Assembly (NCBI GenBank): GCA_029204225.1 | Contig: MU832576.1 | Coordinates: 1 to 64,000 of the forward strand | Source: Diphasiastrum complanatum | Lineage: Eukaryota; Streptophyta; Lycopodiopsida; Lycopodiales; Lycopodiaceae | DNA: 64,000 bases | Reading direction: 5' to 3' | Part shown: positions 43,251 through 54,640 of the stretch, piece by piece | Numbering within the stretch: position 1 is the stretch's first letter | Layout of the letters: each line of letters begins with the position of its first letter | The notes under the pieces: generated by a model | Databases searched by the model: none | What the model was told of the DNA's origin: nothing | What the model saw: only the letters and a program-made list of their open reading frames with translations | Position numbers and translations under genes: made by a program

Positions 43251-44851
43251 TGTCTTGTAACTATGTTGAATCTTCTAATCCGACTCCTCCACGAATGGAA
43301 CGAAGAATTTCACATATCGATGCACCAAATTACGATGGCAATCTGACCCGGTCCGATTTCTCCAAGACTTTGATAATGCATGTCGTTTTTATGGAGATAC
43401 CTCTGAAACTGAAAAGCTTCGCTATTTCCCATGGTACTCTATGGCACCGCCAAGGAGTGGTACTTGAATCTCGAAACTCCTGATCTTGCTTTTTGGACCA
43501 CCCTCAAGGACGCTCTCATCAAGTGTTTCAAACCATCCAAACTGACTCAGAGCCTGTTCATTCAAATTACTCATATCAAGATGTGTCGTGAAGAGTCTGT
43601 TCGAAACTACATTGAGTGTTTTAAACGTCTCAAAGTAGAATGTGTTGATAAAAATATCACTGAACGCATGGCCATAAAACTATTTTTAGTTGGATTGCGT
43701 ATAAACATTCGTTGTGAACTCAAATTAGTTGACATTTATGATCAACTTATAAAGATGTGATGACTGATGTTATCCGTGAAGAAGACGAAGCTTCTGATGA
43801 TGACTTTGGCCATCGTGAAAAGAAATCTAAGAATTCGGATCGTCCTAAGTCTGATAATATTGCTCCGTCTTCTGAACTTCTACATCAAATAGAAACCTAG
43901 CAAAAAGCTCAACAATCACATATGGATAAACTCACTGCCGATTTTCAAACTGCCATGAAATAAATTGTTGAGAAATCCTTTCCAGCAAGAGAAAATGTCT
44001 AGTGTCCAATCTGCTCACAGCATCACACTGCTAATGAATGCCCTCAACTGCAAAATCATTTCCCAGCAGCCACCGTTTATCGAGCTTACCGCCCCTACCC
44101 GCCACAATAACTTGTGCCACGACCAGGGGTTTACCAACCACGACCACCTACACCAAATCAATATCCATCCCCACGTCAACAGTTTGTATTTAACCAACCT
44201 GCCCCACAAAACGTTGTCCATTATCTTGATCCGAATACCATCGATCCGGCCACCTACTATGTGGAAGACAATACTTAACCGCAGTACTCTACTGAAATGG
44301 TTGTTTATTATATCTATGATTCTAATGCTCAACCACTAGATCCCAATGCCCAAGCTTATAATCCAAACCAAGCTGTCTTTGCCGCACATCAACTACCCGC
44401 AATACGAGGATGCTTCATCTGTGCAGGTAAACATCCTAGTATTTGCTGCCCAGATAAACTCTGTTTCCCTCCAGCTTGTGAAAATTGTGGTATTAAACAT
44501 CACGTGAAAGACTGCCCATCCCGATCCAAACCTGCTGCTCCAGTCTATTCAGTGCAAGTAGAAACTTTACCAGTTGAAACTCATCCTGCTTGGGTCTTGA
44601 CTCGGGCACAAACCCAACGCCAGGCCCCTACACTTGCACCTAGCATAACTCAACTGCAGGTTGTTCCTCCAAGTGATGATTCAACCTCGATAGTTTATCC
44701 TCACCCATCTGAAGAAATTCGGCTGCATCATGAGTATCGCCAACAAATTCGTAATGCCGACCAACAATCTTCCTCTTCCCATAAAGTACCTCACAAGCCA
44801 TTTGAAAGCAAAACCCTTGAAGGTACCGAAGTTTGGGGAGATTTACTATAA
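43251..44851 (+). pseudogene. Gypsy-D gag
   Basis: Starts near the ATG at 43252 (MSCNYVESSNPTPPRMERR, then a YDGN motif). Frameshifts lead to 43431-43760 (AKEWYLNLETPDLAFW, LIKCFKPSKLTQSLF, LFLVGLRINIRCEL), the retrotransposon gag core. After a coil region with stops come a degenerate CPICSQHHTANECP cluster at about 44008-44050, then 44297-44851 with CFICAGKHPSICCP and CENCGIKHHVKDCP, and the linker VLTRAQTQRQ. Confidence 0.85.
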
Positions 44852-45560
44852 GCCAATGTCACTCTTCCCTTCCATGTCCTCTGGAACCATGCTGGCCAGT
44901 GGAAACAACAGATCCAATCCAATACCACCACCACTATTGATGAGCTGCCTAAAATGCCCTTACATCTAACCAATCCACTCAACGAACGAGGCAACATCAA
45001 AATCCCAGCTACCCATCATCAATCCCGTGAAGTTTTAGCAGTACTCGATGGAGGTTCCAGGGTTAATATCATTTCCACATCCCTCATGATGGAATGGAAT
45101 TTGAGAGACAAGCTAGCCAAACCTACTTGTCAGCTCGAATGGCTGATCAAAGTGTGGTCCGACCTACAGGTTTCCTTCCGCATGTGCTGATCAAACTAGG
45201 AGGTCTCAAATTTTCTATTGACCTTGTAGTACTTGATATTCCCAATAATGCCTATTCTTATGAATTACTACTTGGTCGTCCGTGGCTCACCAATGCACGA
45301 GTCGTTCATGACTGGAGCAAAGGCCGAGTCACTTTTGGTAATCGTGACAATTCTGTCACAATTGACTCAACGGGTAAACTCAAACCTGCACGCATACATG
45401 ATGAGGGATCCTCAACCACCAACTCAGTATTTGAGCCATACCAGTCCAGCCGCCAAAAAAGGTCATTATGTTAAATCTACTGATATCATAAACCGGGGTC
45501 ACAGTCTAGCTATTATTGATTGTGTGAATGTCGATTACCGTGCTCAACATTAGAATAATT
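44852..45560 (+). pseudogene. Gypsy-D protease
   Basis: 44954-45190 has the active-site region REVLAVLDGGSRVNIIS. 45094-45474 has LLLGRPWLTNARVV, the retropepsin C-terminal signature, and GRVTFGNRDNSV, matching Gypsy-B and Gypsy-C. The catalytic Asp is present, but the next residue is Gly, giving DGG where Gypsy-B and Gypsy-C have DSG. A frameshift near 45150 separates the two halves. Confidence 0.8.
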
Positions 45561-46400
45561 GTACCTCTCCACACCCGATCGATCACGACCAATTACCTGA
45601 TCTAGATACACCCATCATCAATATCAATTTTGTTGATATTCTTCCACACCATGATGAGCTACTAAATGTTGCATGGCTACCTACTAATGAATCAAATGAT
45701 TTATTCATTGATGATGAGAACGTCTTACGAATTCAGAATTGCCCAGAAGATATGGACATTTCTGATATTCAGATCCTCAACTATATGGAAGCCCTTCCCC
45801 CGAAGACCTATCCGCAATATGCTTCCAAGGTGGAATCAGTTGCCAAGGTTGCAAGTGAAAAATCTGAGACAAAATTCTACCGTCCCAAACGCCCACACTA
45901 TCCATGGGATCTCTGTGAGGAGGAGACTATCTTTCAAATTGATGACGAGATCCTCCATGACATACAACTGTCTCTCCACCACCAAAACCTCAACTACGTG
46001 GTCATACTATGAAAGAGAAAATGAAAAAACCACTGCAAATTCAATCGTCGGGTGACCTCACAACTGTTCGGGAAGTTCTTGAGATTGCCTCTAGCCCTAC
46101 ACTCATCCCCGAAAAAGCCCCATCTCAGCAAGATAAAGACAAGGCCCCCCTCGAATCTCCAGCCCATGATGTTCCTGCATAGTTTAAGGATTATACGATC
46201 AAGGGATGTCACAATCAAATTACCCCAAGCTCAACATGAGCCCACTGGTAATTCACCCTACGAAGGCCCTGCACAAACCATAACCCTTTCCCTGATTGAG
46301 CCAAATGAAACCAACGAATATCTTGTCCACATCGAAGCTCATCTCAATCGTGAACAACGAAGATGGCTTGAAAAGCTCTTGCAAAAATATTGACATATCT
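45561..46400 (+). pseudogene. Gypsy-D protease-RT linker
   Basis: Frames at 45752-46012 and 46052-46393 carry an acidic linker (PEDMDISDIQILNYMEALPP) and, at the end, LIEPNETNEYLVHIEAHLNREQ, the kind of text that precedes the gypsy reverse transcriptase. No catalytic domain. Frameshifts are frequent. Confidence 0.6.
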
Positions 46401-47716
46401 TTGCCTGGACCTATAAAGACATGAAAGGCGTCTCACCCCAAGTAGTTGTGTATCGTATCCCACTTAAACCGGGTGCGAGGCCCACTGCGAGTCATCCGTA
46501 CAGAATCCCATCTATAAGGCCAAGATCAAAGAAGAATTACAACGCCTTTTAGATGCAGGATTTATATATGAAATTGAACATATTGAGTGGGTCTCCCCAA
46601 TTGTCATCGTCCCCAAGAAAAATGGAAAACTCCGGATCTGTGTCGATTTTAAGAAACTTAACGCCTTCATTGAACGTGATCATTTTCCATTACCTTTTCG
46701 GAGAATCCATCTCAGAAAATCTAGCAGACGATGAGGCTTGCTCCTTCTTAGATGGCTTTAGCGGATATAATATAATCCAAATCGCTGAAGAAGATCAACA
46801 CAAAACCGCCTTTGCCACAGAATGGGAAACCTTCTGCTGGAAAGTCATGCCTTTTGGGCTCTGCAATGCCCCTAGCCCCTTTCAACGTGTTATGCAAGCG
46901 GCCTTTTCTCAGCAGATGGGCGATACCTTAGAAGTTTACTTGGATGATTTAGGAGCACATTCCGAAGAAATACGTCATTTGTCTGTGCTCAAAAAAAATT
47001 TTATCCAATGTCAACGCTTCGGTATCTCTCTTAATCCTGAAAAATGCCAGATTTGGGTAACCCATGGTATTGTGTTAGGACATATTATCTCACAAAATGG
47101 CATTGCCACTGACCCTGAAAAGATCCTTATCATTCAAAATCTATCGAAACCGTGTACGATACGTGAAGTTTACTCCTTCCTTGGCCACGCCAACTACTAT
47201 CGGTGCTTTATTTTCGATTTCGCTAACAAAGCCTGCTTAATCTACAAAGTGGTTGTAGTTCCCAAATGGACGGATGAACAACGTGTCGCCTTCAATTAAC
47301 TCAAAGAAGCCCTTACCAAAGCACCCATCCTCCGGGCTCCTGATTATTCTAAAGAATTCCATGTGCATACCGATGCATCCAAGTATGCCATTGGAGCAGT
47401 GCTCACCCAACCAGGAGAATTCAAAAAGGATTACCCAATTCGTTTTCTTAGTCGACAATTGATACCTGCTAAAGTCAATTATACCACCACCGAACGCAAT
47501 GCCTTGGCAATGGTATATGCGGTTCAAAAGTTTCACCATTATCTTCTAGGAAAAATATTTGCGTTCTTCACTGATCATCAAGCACTGTTGTATCTCATCA
47601 ACAAGACCTGCACCACAGGTCATATTACTAGATGGATTCTATTATTGAGAGAATTTGAGTTTAGGATCATGGTTCGTAAGGGAGTTCAGCATTTTTTGGC
47701 AGATCATCTACCCTAA
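46401..47716 (+). pseudogene. Gypsy-D reverse transcriptase and RNase H
   Basis: FAWTYKDMKGV and YRIPLKPGARP at 46401-46500 start the domain, followed out of frame by the fingers (PKKNGKLRICVDF at about 46610-46650). 46553-47299 then carries CSFLDGFSGYNIIQIAEEDQ, KVMPFGLCNAPSPFQRVM, the catalytic EVYLDDLGAHS and CTIREVYSFLGHANYYR. After one stop, 47300-47716 carries RNase H (FHVHTDASKYAIGAVLTQ, TTERNALAMVYAV, FFTDHQALLYL) with its acidic residues present. This is the only gypsy reverse transcriptase in the window. Confidence 0.9.
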
Positions 47717-48085
47717 ATCCCTAACCTTCCTACCCCTGATCAAGGCGTCAACGATGATTTACCAGATGCAATCCTTTTCCAAGTTGACTCTACACCTATA
47801 TGGGCTAAGGAAATTACCGAATGTTTAACTTCGGGACAGATGGATCCTTCCTTCTCTAAACCCAAACAACGAGCGTTGGTCCTCAAAACTTAACCTTATG
47901 CGTTAATTGCAGGACAACTCTACAAGCAAGGGTTAGATGGAATTATCCGACAATGTCTTACTAAAGGAGAAATCCCCTCTGTAATTTCCCTCACTCATGA
48001 AGGTATTGGTGCCGGCCATTTCTCCTCTGAAACAACTGTTGGCAAACACAAATCACTTACAGGAATTCGCGGGCCCTCAGAATGA
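47717..48085 (+). pseudogene. Gypsy-D integrase N-terminal fragment
   Basis: After the RNase H stop the frame reads on through LFQVDSTPIWAKEI, PYALIAGQLYKQGLDGIIRQC and SLTHEGIGAGHFS, the His-His half of the integrase zinc-binding domain. Similarity stops at about 48085, before the Cys pair and the catalytic core. One internal stop. Confidence 0.7.
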
Positions 48086-48171
48086 TGCCTCGAAATTCAT
48101 GATCATCATTACCAAATCGTGGACACTGAGGACGATTTCTAGGTGAAGTTGCGAATTCCTGCCCAAAAAAG

Positions 48172-48183
48172 TCTATATATAGG
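48172..48183 (+). promoter_or_regulatory. TATA box upstream of the unidentified ORF block
   Basis: TCTATATATAGG, followed by a pyrimidine-rich TCTCCACTCTCTCTCC about 10 bp on, resembles a plant core promoter or an LTR promoter. The first ATG is 110 bp downstream. GAATTCGCGG (48063) and GCGAATTCC (48151) upstream echo the Gypsy-D leader motif. Confidence 0.5.
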
Positions 48184-48290
48184 TCTCCACTCTCTCTCCA
48201 TGAGTTCATTTTAGATTGCTGCTCACGAGTTCATGCCAAATTTTTTCAAAATTTTCAAAATTCTCAGAGCAATCTAAAATCACTACTCCT

Positions 48291-51058
48291 ATGGCTTCCC
48301 GTGATTCCTCACTGAGCTTGCATCGTCGTAAACCCCCTCGTCCTTATTCAGGGGATATAATCATGATCTCTCTTAATAATTACACCGAGTAGCTCACACT
48401 GGCCAAGGACATCCTCACCAATCTTGGCTTTGATCTAACACTTTTCTGAGACCAGCAGAGCGAGAGCCTCATCAAGCAACCTACTCGACCTATTCGGATG
48501 AGTTCCAAACTTTCTGGCTTACAACCAAAACTAGCAGTCATTCTATTATCAACGTCTCTCCGAGGGATCTTCAGAGTGTCGACTTTCCTAATCTCGGAGA
48601 GACAATCCATGGAAAGGGCACCAGCTATGATGCCAAGTACTTCACCAAGTTTCTGACAGACGACGGCAAAACCATTGCCCAAACCAACGACGAGATCGCT
48701 ATCCAACTCATCACGGATCCCCATCTACGGGCCGCCTCAGAGATCATCATCACCATGGCTGCAGTACATACCACCAACTTTGGATCGCATCCCACTGAGC
48801 GATCTCTTCTCTCTAACCCTCACCATGGATGACCCCACTCAAAATTATAAGTGGGATGAGAAGGTAGCGGAGAAGTTGTGCGGAGCCTTGAAAGCCCGCA
48901 AATCAACTACCAAATGTGGGTATCTCCTCCACATGTTGGTCACCAAGCAATTGGGGTCTAAGGCGGCTGCTGCCATCAAGGAGCTGGATGCTATTTATCC
49001 AAGCACAAAAAAGTGAGCCACCCCCCAACCAACAGTAGAACCAGTATCAACAGTCCCACCTACTAAGAAGCAGAAAGGGAAGGCAGTCAGCATCGAAGCA
49101 GATGTCCCACATGACATTCTATCCAGCGACATCGAGGTAGAATATGCTGAATCCGGAGGGATCCTTAAACCATCTCAAGTCCCAAAGGAGGTCCTAGAGC
49201 AGCAGGTGGCCTTACTTCACCAGGCCCAACAACGCCGACAAGCAGTAGCAGCAGTAGCAGGTAGCTCCGGAATGACAAGCACTTCTGGCTCTGATCCTAT
49301 GGGCGTGATTCCGTCCACACAGGAAATCTCCTCTCCATCACTTGCTCTCACAATCCTACCACCACCCCCACCATCTACCATCACCTTCACACCCTCACTA
49401 ACTCTCAACACGGACTTCCCTTCCACACTTCCACAAAAGCCCTCGACTATACAAATCTCCACCCTACTTGACTCCACAGTCAACGTAGATGATTTTGCCC
49501 TAACTGCACTCCCATCAACCACTGTCACCACTAACCCAATCCCACAATCTCCGCCACGTAGTCTCTCCCCACCCCTTAATCCACAATCACCCCTCCTTGC
49601 CTTTCCTACACCTTCGTCTAGCCCTGCTCCTGATTTTCTACCATTTAACCCCATGTCATATCCTAACTACACACACAACCTCCCTAACATTGGTCCTTGG
49701 GAGCAGCTACTCCTTACAGCCCAAAAAGCGGTATGGTTGGTGAATGAGCTCCAATAAAATATCTTCGGCACCCTAGGGGGACAACACACTATGCGACAAT
49801 TCAACGATGGTGCTATAGCGGGCCTTCAGAAAGAAAAAGCAAGGCTGGAGGAGGAAACCAAACAACAACAGTTGCAGATCCAGAACCTCACAAACTACAA
49901 TCAACAACAGCAGCGGATGCTAATCCATCTCCAAAACCAGCTCCAACTAAAGGTATCCAACATGCAGCAAACCATCGATACCCTAAAAGCCAAGAAGGAT
50001 GAGATTGTAGCAGATTCACAAGCAGCACGTTTTGCTATGAAGGAACAATTGGAAATGGTGGACTTCAACGACTTCAAACCACCAGCTATCCCTGAGGGAA
50101 CTGCCATTCTAGTGGTCGTTGGCCCAAAAGATGAAAGCCACGATGGAGCAACACGCAAAATTACAACAATCATACATTGCTTTCGTCGAGGCCCTAAACC
50201 AGCACATAGCCACCCTGGAAGAACGCTTAAAGGCTGCTGCTGCCAGTCGACACCGTCGGTTCATGCAGAGCACGCCCAATTTCATGATTCGGGACACCAC
50301 TTTGATGGACCCGATGGTGGAGATGGCGCAAGATTTCAACAGCCTCCTCTTGCAACTCAAGGCTCCGCATTTCAAAGCCAACCCCTAGGGCAAGGAGCTC
50401 AAACACCAACCAATCCATTGGGCTCTGGGGGTACCAACTCCCAACATTTTCTTTTTCCTTCCACCGCGTCTAACCCCCTCGACACCAATAACCCCACCTT
50501 CATTCCACGACGCTTTTCCCCTGAATCACAACGAATTGCAAAATCTAACCCCTAGCCTCCTCTATCTCCTGATCCCGATCCACAAACTGAACACGAGATT
50601 GTCTTTGAAGCCCCCAACATCCGGCACAGAATCACGCCCACAGAACCAAGCAAGGAGCTTCGCGTCTCTCAGGAGTTTGCAAAGAAGTACCCAACAATGA
50701 AAGAGCGAGGTGGCTACATACTGCCAGATTTGGACCAGTTTCAAACACATAAAACAGCAGTCAAACTCCTGGATCCACAACCTCTCTGGCGCCATTAGCT
50801 CTTCCTGCAAAGTAAGACCTCGATGGCACGGTATCTCGAAGCTCCCTCCTACATGCGCACCAATCCTTATTACTATCCAGTAGCGAGGGGAGAACCGTTT
50901 CCTGCCACCAAGGTCAAGAACAAAATCTTTTGGCCTAAGCTCACAGAAGTCGATACCGGCAACTTAGCCGAAGACATGGTCACCAACTGCCGAGTCTTCT
51001 ACCAGAAGCACCATGGCAATCCTGATCGCGAGATAATTGCAGCCTGGTGGCATTTTTG
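48291..51058 (+). pseudogene. unidentified coiled-coil-rich reading frame, decayed
   Basis: I do not recognise this protein. From ATG at 48291 (MASRDSSLSLHRRKPPRPYS) a coding-like plus-strand track runs for 2.8 kb with a few stops and frameshifts. 48675-49016 has a small alpha-helical segment (DEKVAEKLCGALKARKS). 49206-49757 is Pro/Ser/Thr-rich. 49791-50110 is a Gln/Lys/Glu coiled coil (GLQKEKARLEEETKQQQLQ). 50119-50388, in another frame, is a second coil (VEALNQHIATLEERLKAAAA). 50560-51058 has an aromatic C-terminal segment (YLEAPSYMRTNPYYYPVARG). It is cut by Copia-F at 51058. It could be an extra ORF of a gypsy-type element, a gag-like protein of an unknown element, or a captured gene. Confidence 0.5.
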
Positions 51059-51203
51059 ACAAAAACTCAAAGGTTTTTGGGATCGAGGGTTACCCCAATT
51101 GCCCTTGACCTCCTCATCCATCCTAGCATGATCCTTGGCATCAAGATGCTTAGTAGCATTATCATACAATTCACAAACATGTCCTTCATAAGAAATAACA
51201 TCC

Positions 51204-52079
51204 CTACTCACTATGATCTTTGTTATTCTCACCATATCTCACAAAGATGTCTTTGATGGAGGTTGCATCATCCTTCTTTCTTGTATCCAAGCATTGGTGT
51301 ACATAGAAAATGGAACCAAATATCTTGAGATCCTTGAGATTGGGCTTCTCTCCAAATAGAGTTTCATATGGTGTGATTCCACCAATGGCTTGGTTAGGTA
51401 GTCTATTACACAAGAAATTTGCACATGTTATTGCCTCACCCCAAAATGGTTTGGGTAGAGAAGCATCTAGTCCTAAGGCCTTAGCACACTCACAAAGAGA
51501 TCTATTTTTCCTCTCACTTATGCCATTTTGTTGAGGGGTGTATGGACATGACAACTCCCTTTTTATGCCATTAGAATTACAAAACTCAATCAACTTATTG
51601 GAGATATATTCACCTCCATTATCACTTCTTAATATCTTGATCTTGGTACTAAATTGATTTTCTACAAGACTTTTGAACTTTAAAAATGAATCATATAGCA
51701 AAGATTTACTACACAAGAGGTAAATTCAACAATATCTAGAATAGTCATTAATGAAGATTACATAGTACTTGGCACCACCATTAGAATCTTGTGAAAAACT
51801 ATGAACATCCAAATGGATGATTTCAAGAGGAGTGCTAGACCTTGTTGTCGATCTTGAAAAAGGTAGTTTATGAGTCTTTGAGAGGCTACATGCTTCACAC
51901 GTCCTTCCACACTTTGACAAATGCTTGGGGAGGCCGAATGCAAGCTCCATTGCACACATTGATTCCATAGTTTTGAAGTTGGGATGGCCCAACCTTTTGT
52001 GCCATGGCTCCACCTTTGATATCTCCACCTTTGCCAAATTTACACTCTCCATAGCAACATTAGCATCAAGCTTAAACAA
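51204..52079 (-). pseudogene. Copia-F integrase
   Basis: 51726-52079 carries the zinc domain (EPWHKRLGHPNFKTMESM, then CGRTCEACSLSKTHKLPF) and the first catalytic Asp in IIHLDVHSFSQDSNGG. 51204-51716 carries the rest of the core (KILRSDNGGEYISNKL with the second Asp; YTPQQNGISERKNRSLCE with the Glu; FWGEAITCANFLCNRLPN). One stop/frameshift near 51720 divides them. All catalytic acids are present. The usual IFVGY motif reads IFVRY at the 3' edge. Confidence 0.9.
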
Positions 52080-52444
52080 TCTACCTTACTTAAAGCCTTT
52101 TTCTATACATTCATCATTTCTAAGGATGGAACAAACTCCATGCTTAAATTGTACATCAAGGCCATTCCATTAATTGGCCAACACTAAGCAAATTCTTGGT
52201 TAACTTAGGAACAAAAAGGATACTCTCTAGAATCATCCTCTTGTATGATCCAACATACAATGGAATGGTTCCAATAACACTTATCTTACATTACTTGATG
52301 TATAGATAGATCTATGTACATCATTGTAAGAAAGTAAAGTGGAGAAATAGTCCTTTTGATATATCATGTGGGAGCTAGCCCCACTATCAATCCACCAAGA
52401 ATCATTGGTCTTGCACTTGGATGATGGTGATGTGTTAGAAACCA
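52080..52444 (-). pseudogene. Copia-F protease, degraded
   Basis: Minus-strand nucleotides at about 52385-52375 read TGGTGGATTGATAGTGGGG, encoding the protease active site (Trp-Trp-Ile-Asp-Ser-Gly), as in Copia-E. Downstream similarity to the Copia-E protease persists in fragments (KHGVCSILRN-like) through stops and small deletions to 52080. Confidence 0.7.
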
Positions 52445-53085
52445 TCAAGGATGATTCTTCTTCATCATCATCCTCTTGATGTGCAATGTTGTTTTGTTTG
52501 CTCTCTTGTGCCTTCTTCTTCTTGAGACATTATGATGCAAAATCTCCTTTTTTCCCACAGAAAAAGCACTTGAACTTGGATTTGTCTTTGATCTTGCCCT
52601 TTGAGCTTGATGCATCATCCTCTTCATTGGCCTCCTTGGAATGCTTCTTCTTTCCATTGGTCTTCTTCTTTCCCTTAATTAAGAAATTGGCTTTCTCATC
52701 ACCATCCTGCAAAGACAATGAGTTCAATCTTGCTTTGGTGTGCAACATCCTACACTCTTCATCCACTAATACACTATGAAGCTTTTCTATAGTGGGCAAA
52801 GTGTCTTGGATTGCAAAGCTTTGGACCAAATTTGAAAAATTACTTTCTAGACCATTAAGAACAATTTGTACAAGCTCTCCATCTTGAATCTTCTCTCCAA
52901 TGGAAGCCAGTTCCCTATTTAGAGACTTGAGTCTAAGCACATAATCTTGTGCACTCTCCTCACTTCTCCTCATGCTTTGCAAAATTTGATTTCTAAGCAT
53001 AAGTACTCTAGAAGTGTTACTAGATTCATAGATTGATTTTAAGCCTCTTTAGCACTTGTACATGATGATACTTCTCTCAAAAGAA
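52445..53085 (-). pseudogene. Copia-F gag, C-terminal part
   Basis: 52530-53000 has MLRNQILQSMRRSEESAQDY, LKSLNRELASIGEKIQDGEL and a Lys-rich tail to CFFCGKKGDFAS. The zinc knuckle is damaged: the His position of the CCHC set is Asp, and a stop follows. Just upstream, relative to Copia-E, ten bases are missing after GAGGCTT, breaking the frame at about 53045. Comparison with Copia-E shows the eight-base loss in that copy. Confidence 0.85.
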
Positions 53086-53098
53086 GAAATGAGAAAGT

Positions 53099-54130
53099 AT
53101 TTCAATGGATTTTGTAATTGGACTCCCTAAAACCCGGAGTGATCATGATGCAATTTGGGTGGTGGTTGACAAGCTAACCAAGATCGCACAATTTATACCA
53201 ACTAAGTTAACCGTCCAAGCATCTGAACTAGCCCAACTTTTTGTTGAGAAGTTTTTCAGATTGTATGGTTTGCCGAATGATATTGTTAGTGATCGAGACT
53301 CCAAATTCACCGGCAAGTTCTGGCAATCAGTATTGAAAAACTTGAAACAACTCTTAGTCTTAGTTTTTCAGAATATGATGGGCAGACAAAACGTGTCAAC
53401 CAGACGTTGGAAGATATGCTTAGGGCATATGTTTCTCATCGACAATCTGATCAGGAAAAGTATCTCCCAATGGTTGAGTTCACGCACAATAGTGCCAAGC
53501 ATTCTGCCACCAAATTCAATCATTTTATGCTGATGTATGGCTTTTAGCCGCCTTCTCCAGTTTCGGTCAGGCTCAAAGGTCTCAAGATGTAGGCAACAAT
53601 GGATTTCCTGCAGGATATGCAAGAAATTCTACTAGTGGCCAAGAAAAGCATGAAAGCCACTCATGATAGAGCTCAGTTTTATGCTAACCATGGTCACTCA
53701 CCTTGGGAAATTGAGATCGGAACCTGGGTGTATCTTAGAATTTCTAAGGATTCAAAGGTACTTCAGATGGGAAAATTCCATAAGCTATCTCCTCATTATA
53801 GCAAACCTTATAAGGTTGTAAAGAAAATCAACCCGGTCGCTTATCAACTAGATCTTCCAATTGGGGTTGGGGTTCATCATGTTTTCCATGTAAGTCGTTT
53901 AAAGGAACGACTTAGTAGGAAGGATTCCCTAATTTCGGAAGGTGAATTGGTTGAGTTAGAGGACCTGTCTACCTTTGTCCCTAACATAACTGAAAAAGCG
54001 GTTGACGTTCGTCATCACCAATTGAGAAACTATTTGGTTTCTAGTACGTTAGAAATGCAAGTCAGATGATGATGACACTTGGGAGAGAGAAGACTATTTA
54101 AGACTAAACTTCCTTGGTTTGCTCCCATTA
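53099..54130 (+). pseudogene. Gypsy-E integrase with chromodomain remnant
   Basis: 53105-53533 begins at the first catalytic Asp (MDFVIGLPKTRSDHDAIWVV) and includes the second (IVSDRDSKFTGKFW). After a frameshift near 53345 the region of the catalytic Glu reads DGQTKRVNQTLEDML, with Lys where DGQTERVN is usual. 53599-54069 is the C-terminal domain (GKFHKLSPHYSKPYKVVKK; HHVFHVSRLKERL), with SKPY in place of the normal GPY/F. The tail DVRHHQLRNYLV, then out of frame DDDTWERED, is a broken chromodomain, a module that in relatives guides integration to heterochromatin. Confidence 0.9.
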
Positions 54131-54142
54131 GGAGGAGACTCT

Positions 54143-54162
54143 TAAAGGGGGGGGGGGGGGAA
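54143..54162 (+). other. polypurine tract of Gypsy-E
   Basis: TTAAAGGGG followed by a G run (G14 in total at 54147-54160) and AA, immediately before TGTTACG. It primes plus-strand DNA synthesis in active elements. The G run is longer than usual and may have slipped. Confidence 0.8.
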
Positions 54163-54640
54163 TGTTACGTACCCATAAGGGCACGCAATAGGAAACTTGA
54201 GGTGATGGTCTCCTTTATGGGACGAAACACTGATCTGGAGTATAGGTCTTTTGGGTGCCACATATCAATGTCTTATTGGTGTGCGATGACTCTTTGTTAT
54301 GGACCCACATCAGTGTGCACAACTGCTGCTTGTCGTTGGTCATGAATGACTCCTAGGGTCAGAGATGACTCCACCTGGACTATGTATATAGAGGTGGATC
54401 TCCATGAGTTGGTTATTCATTCTCTCTTGGAGAATGAAGAGCTCTTCCACTGGTGGTCAGGTCAGAACATTTATCTAGGCCTTAGGATGTAGGTAGGCGA
54501 GGGTCGAGGGTAAGGCATGGTGGTATGGGACACCATGGCTTATCAAAGATCCGAGCTTGCTTGATGGTGGTCTATGGCTCCAGTGCACAGGGGTGAGGTG
54601 GCAATACCTCTATGGTTGGTGGGCCGTAGCGTAATGTTTG
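54163..54640 (+). repeat. 3' LTR of Gypsy-E (right edge uncertain)
   Basis: Starts TGTTACGTACCC after the polypurine tract. CTATGTATATAGAGG near 54380 is a probable TATA box, with TCTCCATGAG shortly after. The end is not clear; GCGTAATGTTTGTCA near 54630 is a candidate because it mirrors the start. No target duplication can be tested, as the 5' end of the element is absent. Confidence 0.55.

Larger units (their letters stand above)
36771..48085 (+). mobile_element. Gypsy-D: Ty3/gypsy element split by Copia-E
   Basis: Probable 5' LTR, PBS, leader, then Copia-E, then the rest of the leader, gag, protease, reverse transcriptase, RNase H and the first part of integrase. All are on the plus strand in Ty3/gypsy order. 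The coding parts carry several stops and frameshifts. Integrase breaks off near 48085, so the 3' LTR is missing. The AAACC duplication around Copia-E shows that the two leader parts were continuous before it inserted. Confidence 0.85.
51059..53085 (-). mobile_element. Copia-F: Ty1/copia fragment, gag to integrase
   Basis: Minus-strand gag, protease and integrase, cut at both ends: gag starts inside its N-terminal half near 53085, and integrase stops near 51059. Gag is close to that of Copia-E at the nucleotide level, so the two are siblings. Copia-F shows what follows protease in the autonomous form. No LTR is attached. It separates the unidentified ORF block from Gypsy-E. Confidence 0.85.
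53086..54640 (+). mobile_element. Gypsy-E: 3' end of a chromovirus-type Ty3/gypsy element
   Basis: Plus-strand integrase core, C-terminal domain and chromodomain-like tail, polypurine tract, and start of a 3' LTR. The integrase style (MDFVIGLPKT) and the chromodomain-like end place it in the chromoviruses, a different branch from Gypsy-A to Gypsy-D. Everything upstream of the integrase core is missing. Confidence 0.85.

Noticed and set aside
44015-44332. Minus-strand Trp-rich frame
   Set aside because: Shadow of the Pro/Gln/Tyr-rich linker of the Gypsy-D gag.
36771-48085. Endogenous pararetrovirus (caulimovirid) for the gag-protease-RT-RNase H block
   Set aside because: There is an LTR, a gypsy PBS, a gypsy-type gag with zinc knuckles and an integrase zinc domain after RNase H, and no movement protein.
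49217-49654. Minus-strand Gly/Arg/Val-rich frame
   Set aside because: A shadow of the Pro/Ser/Thr-rich plus-strand frame.
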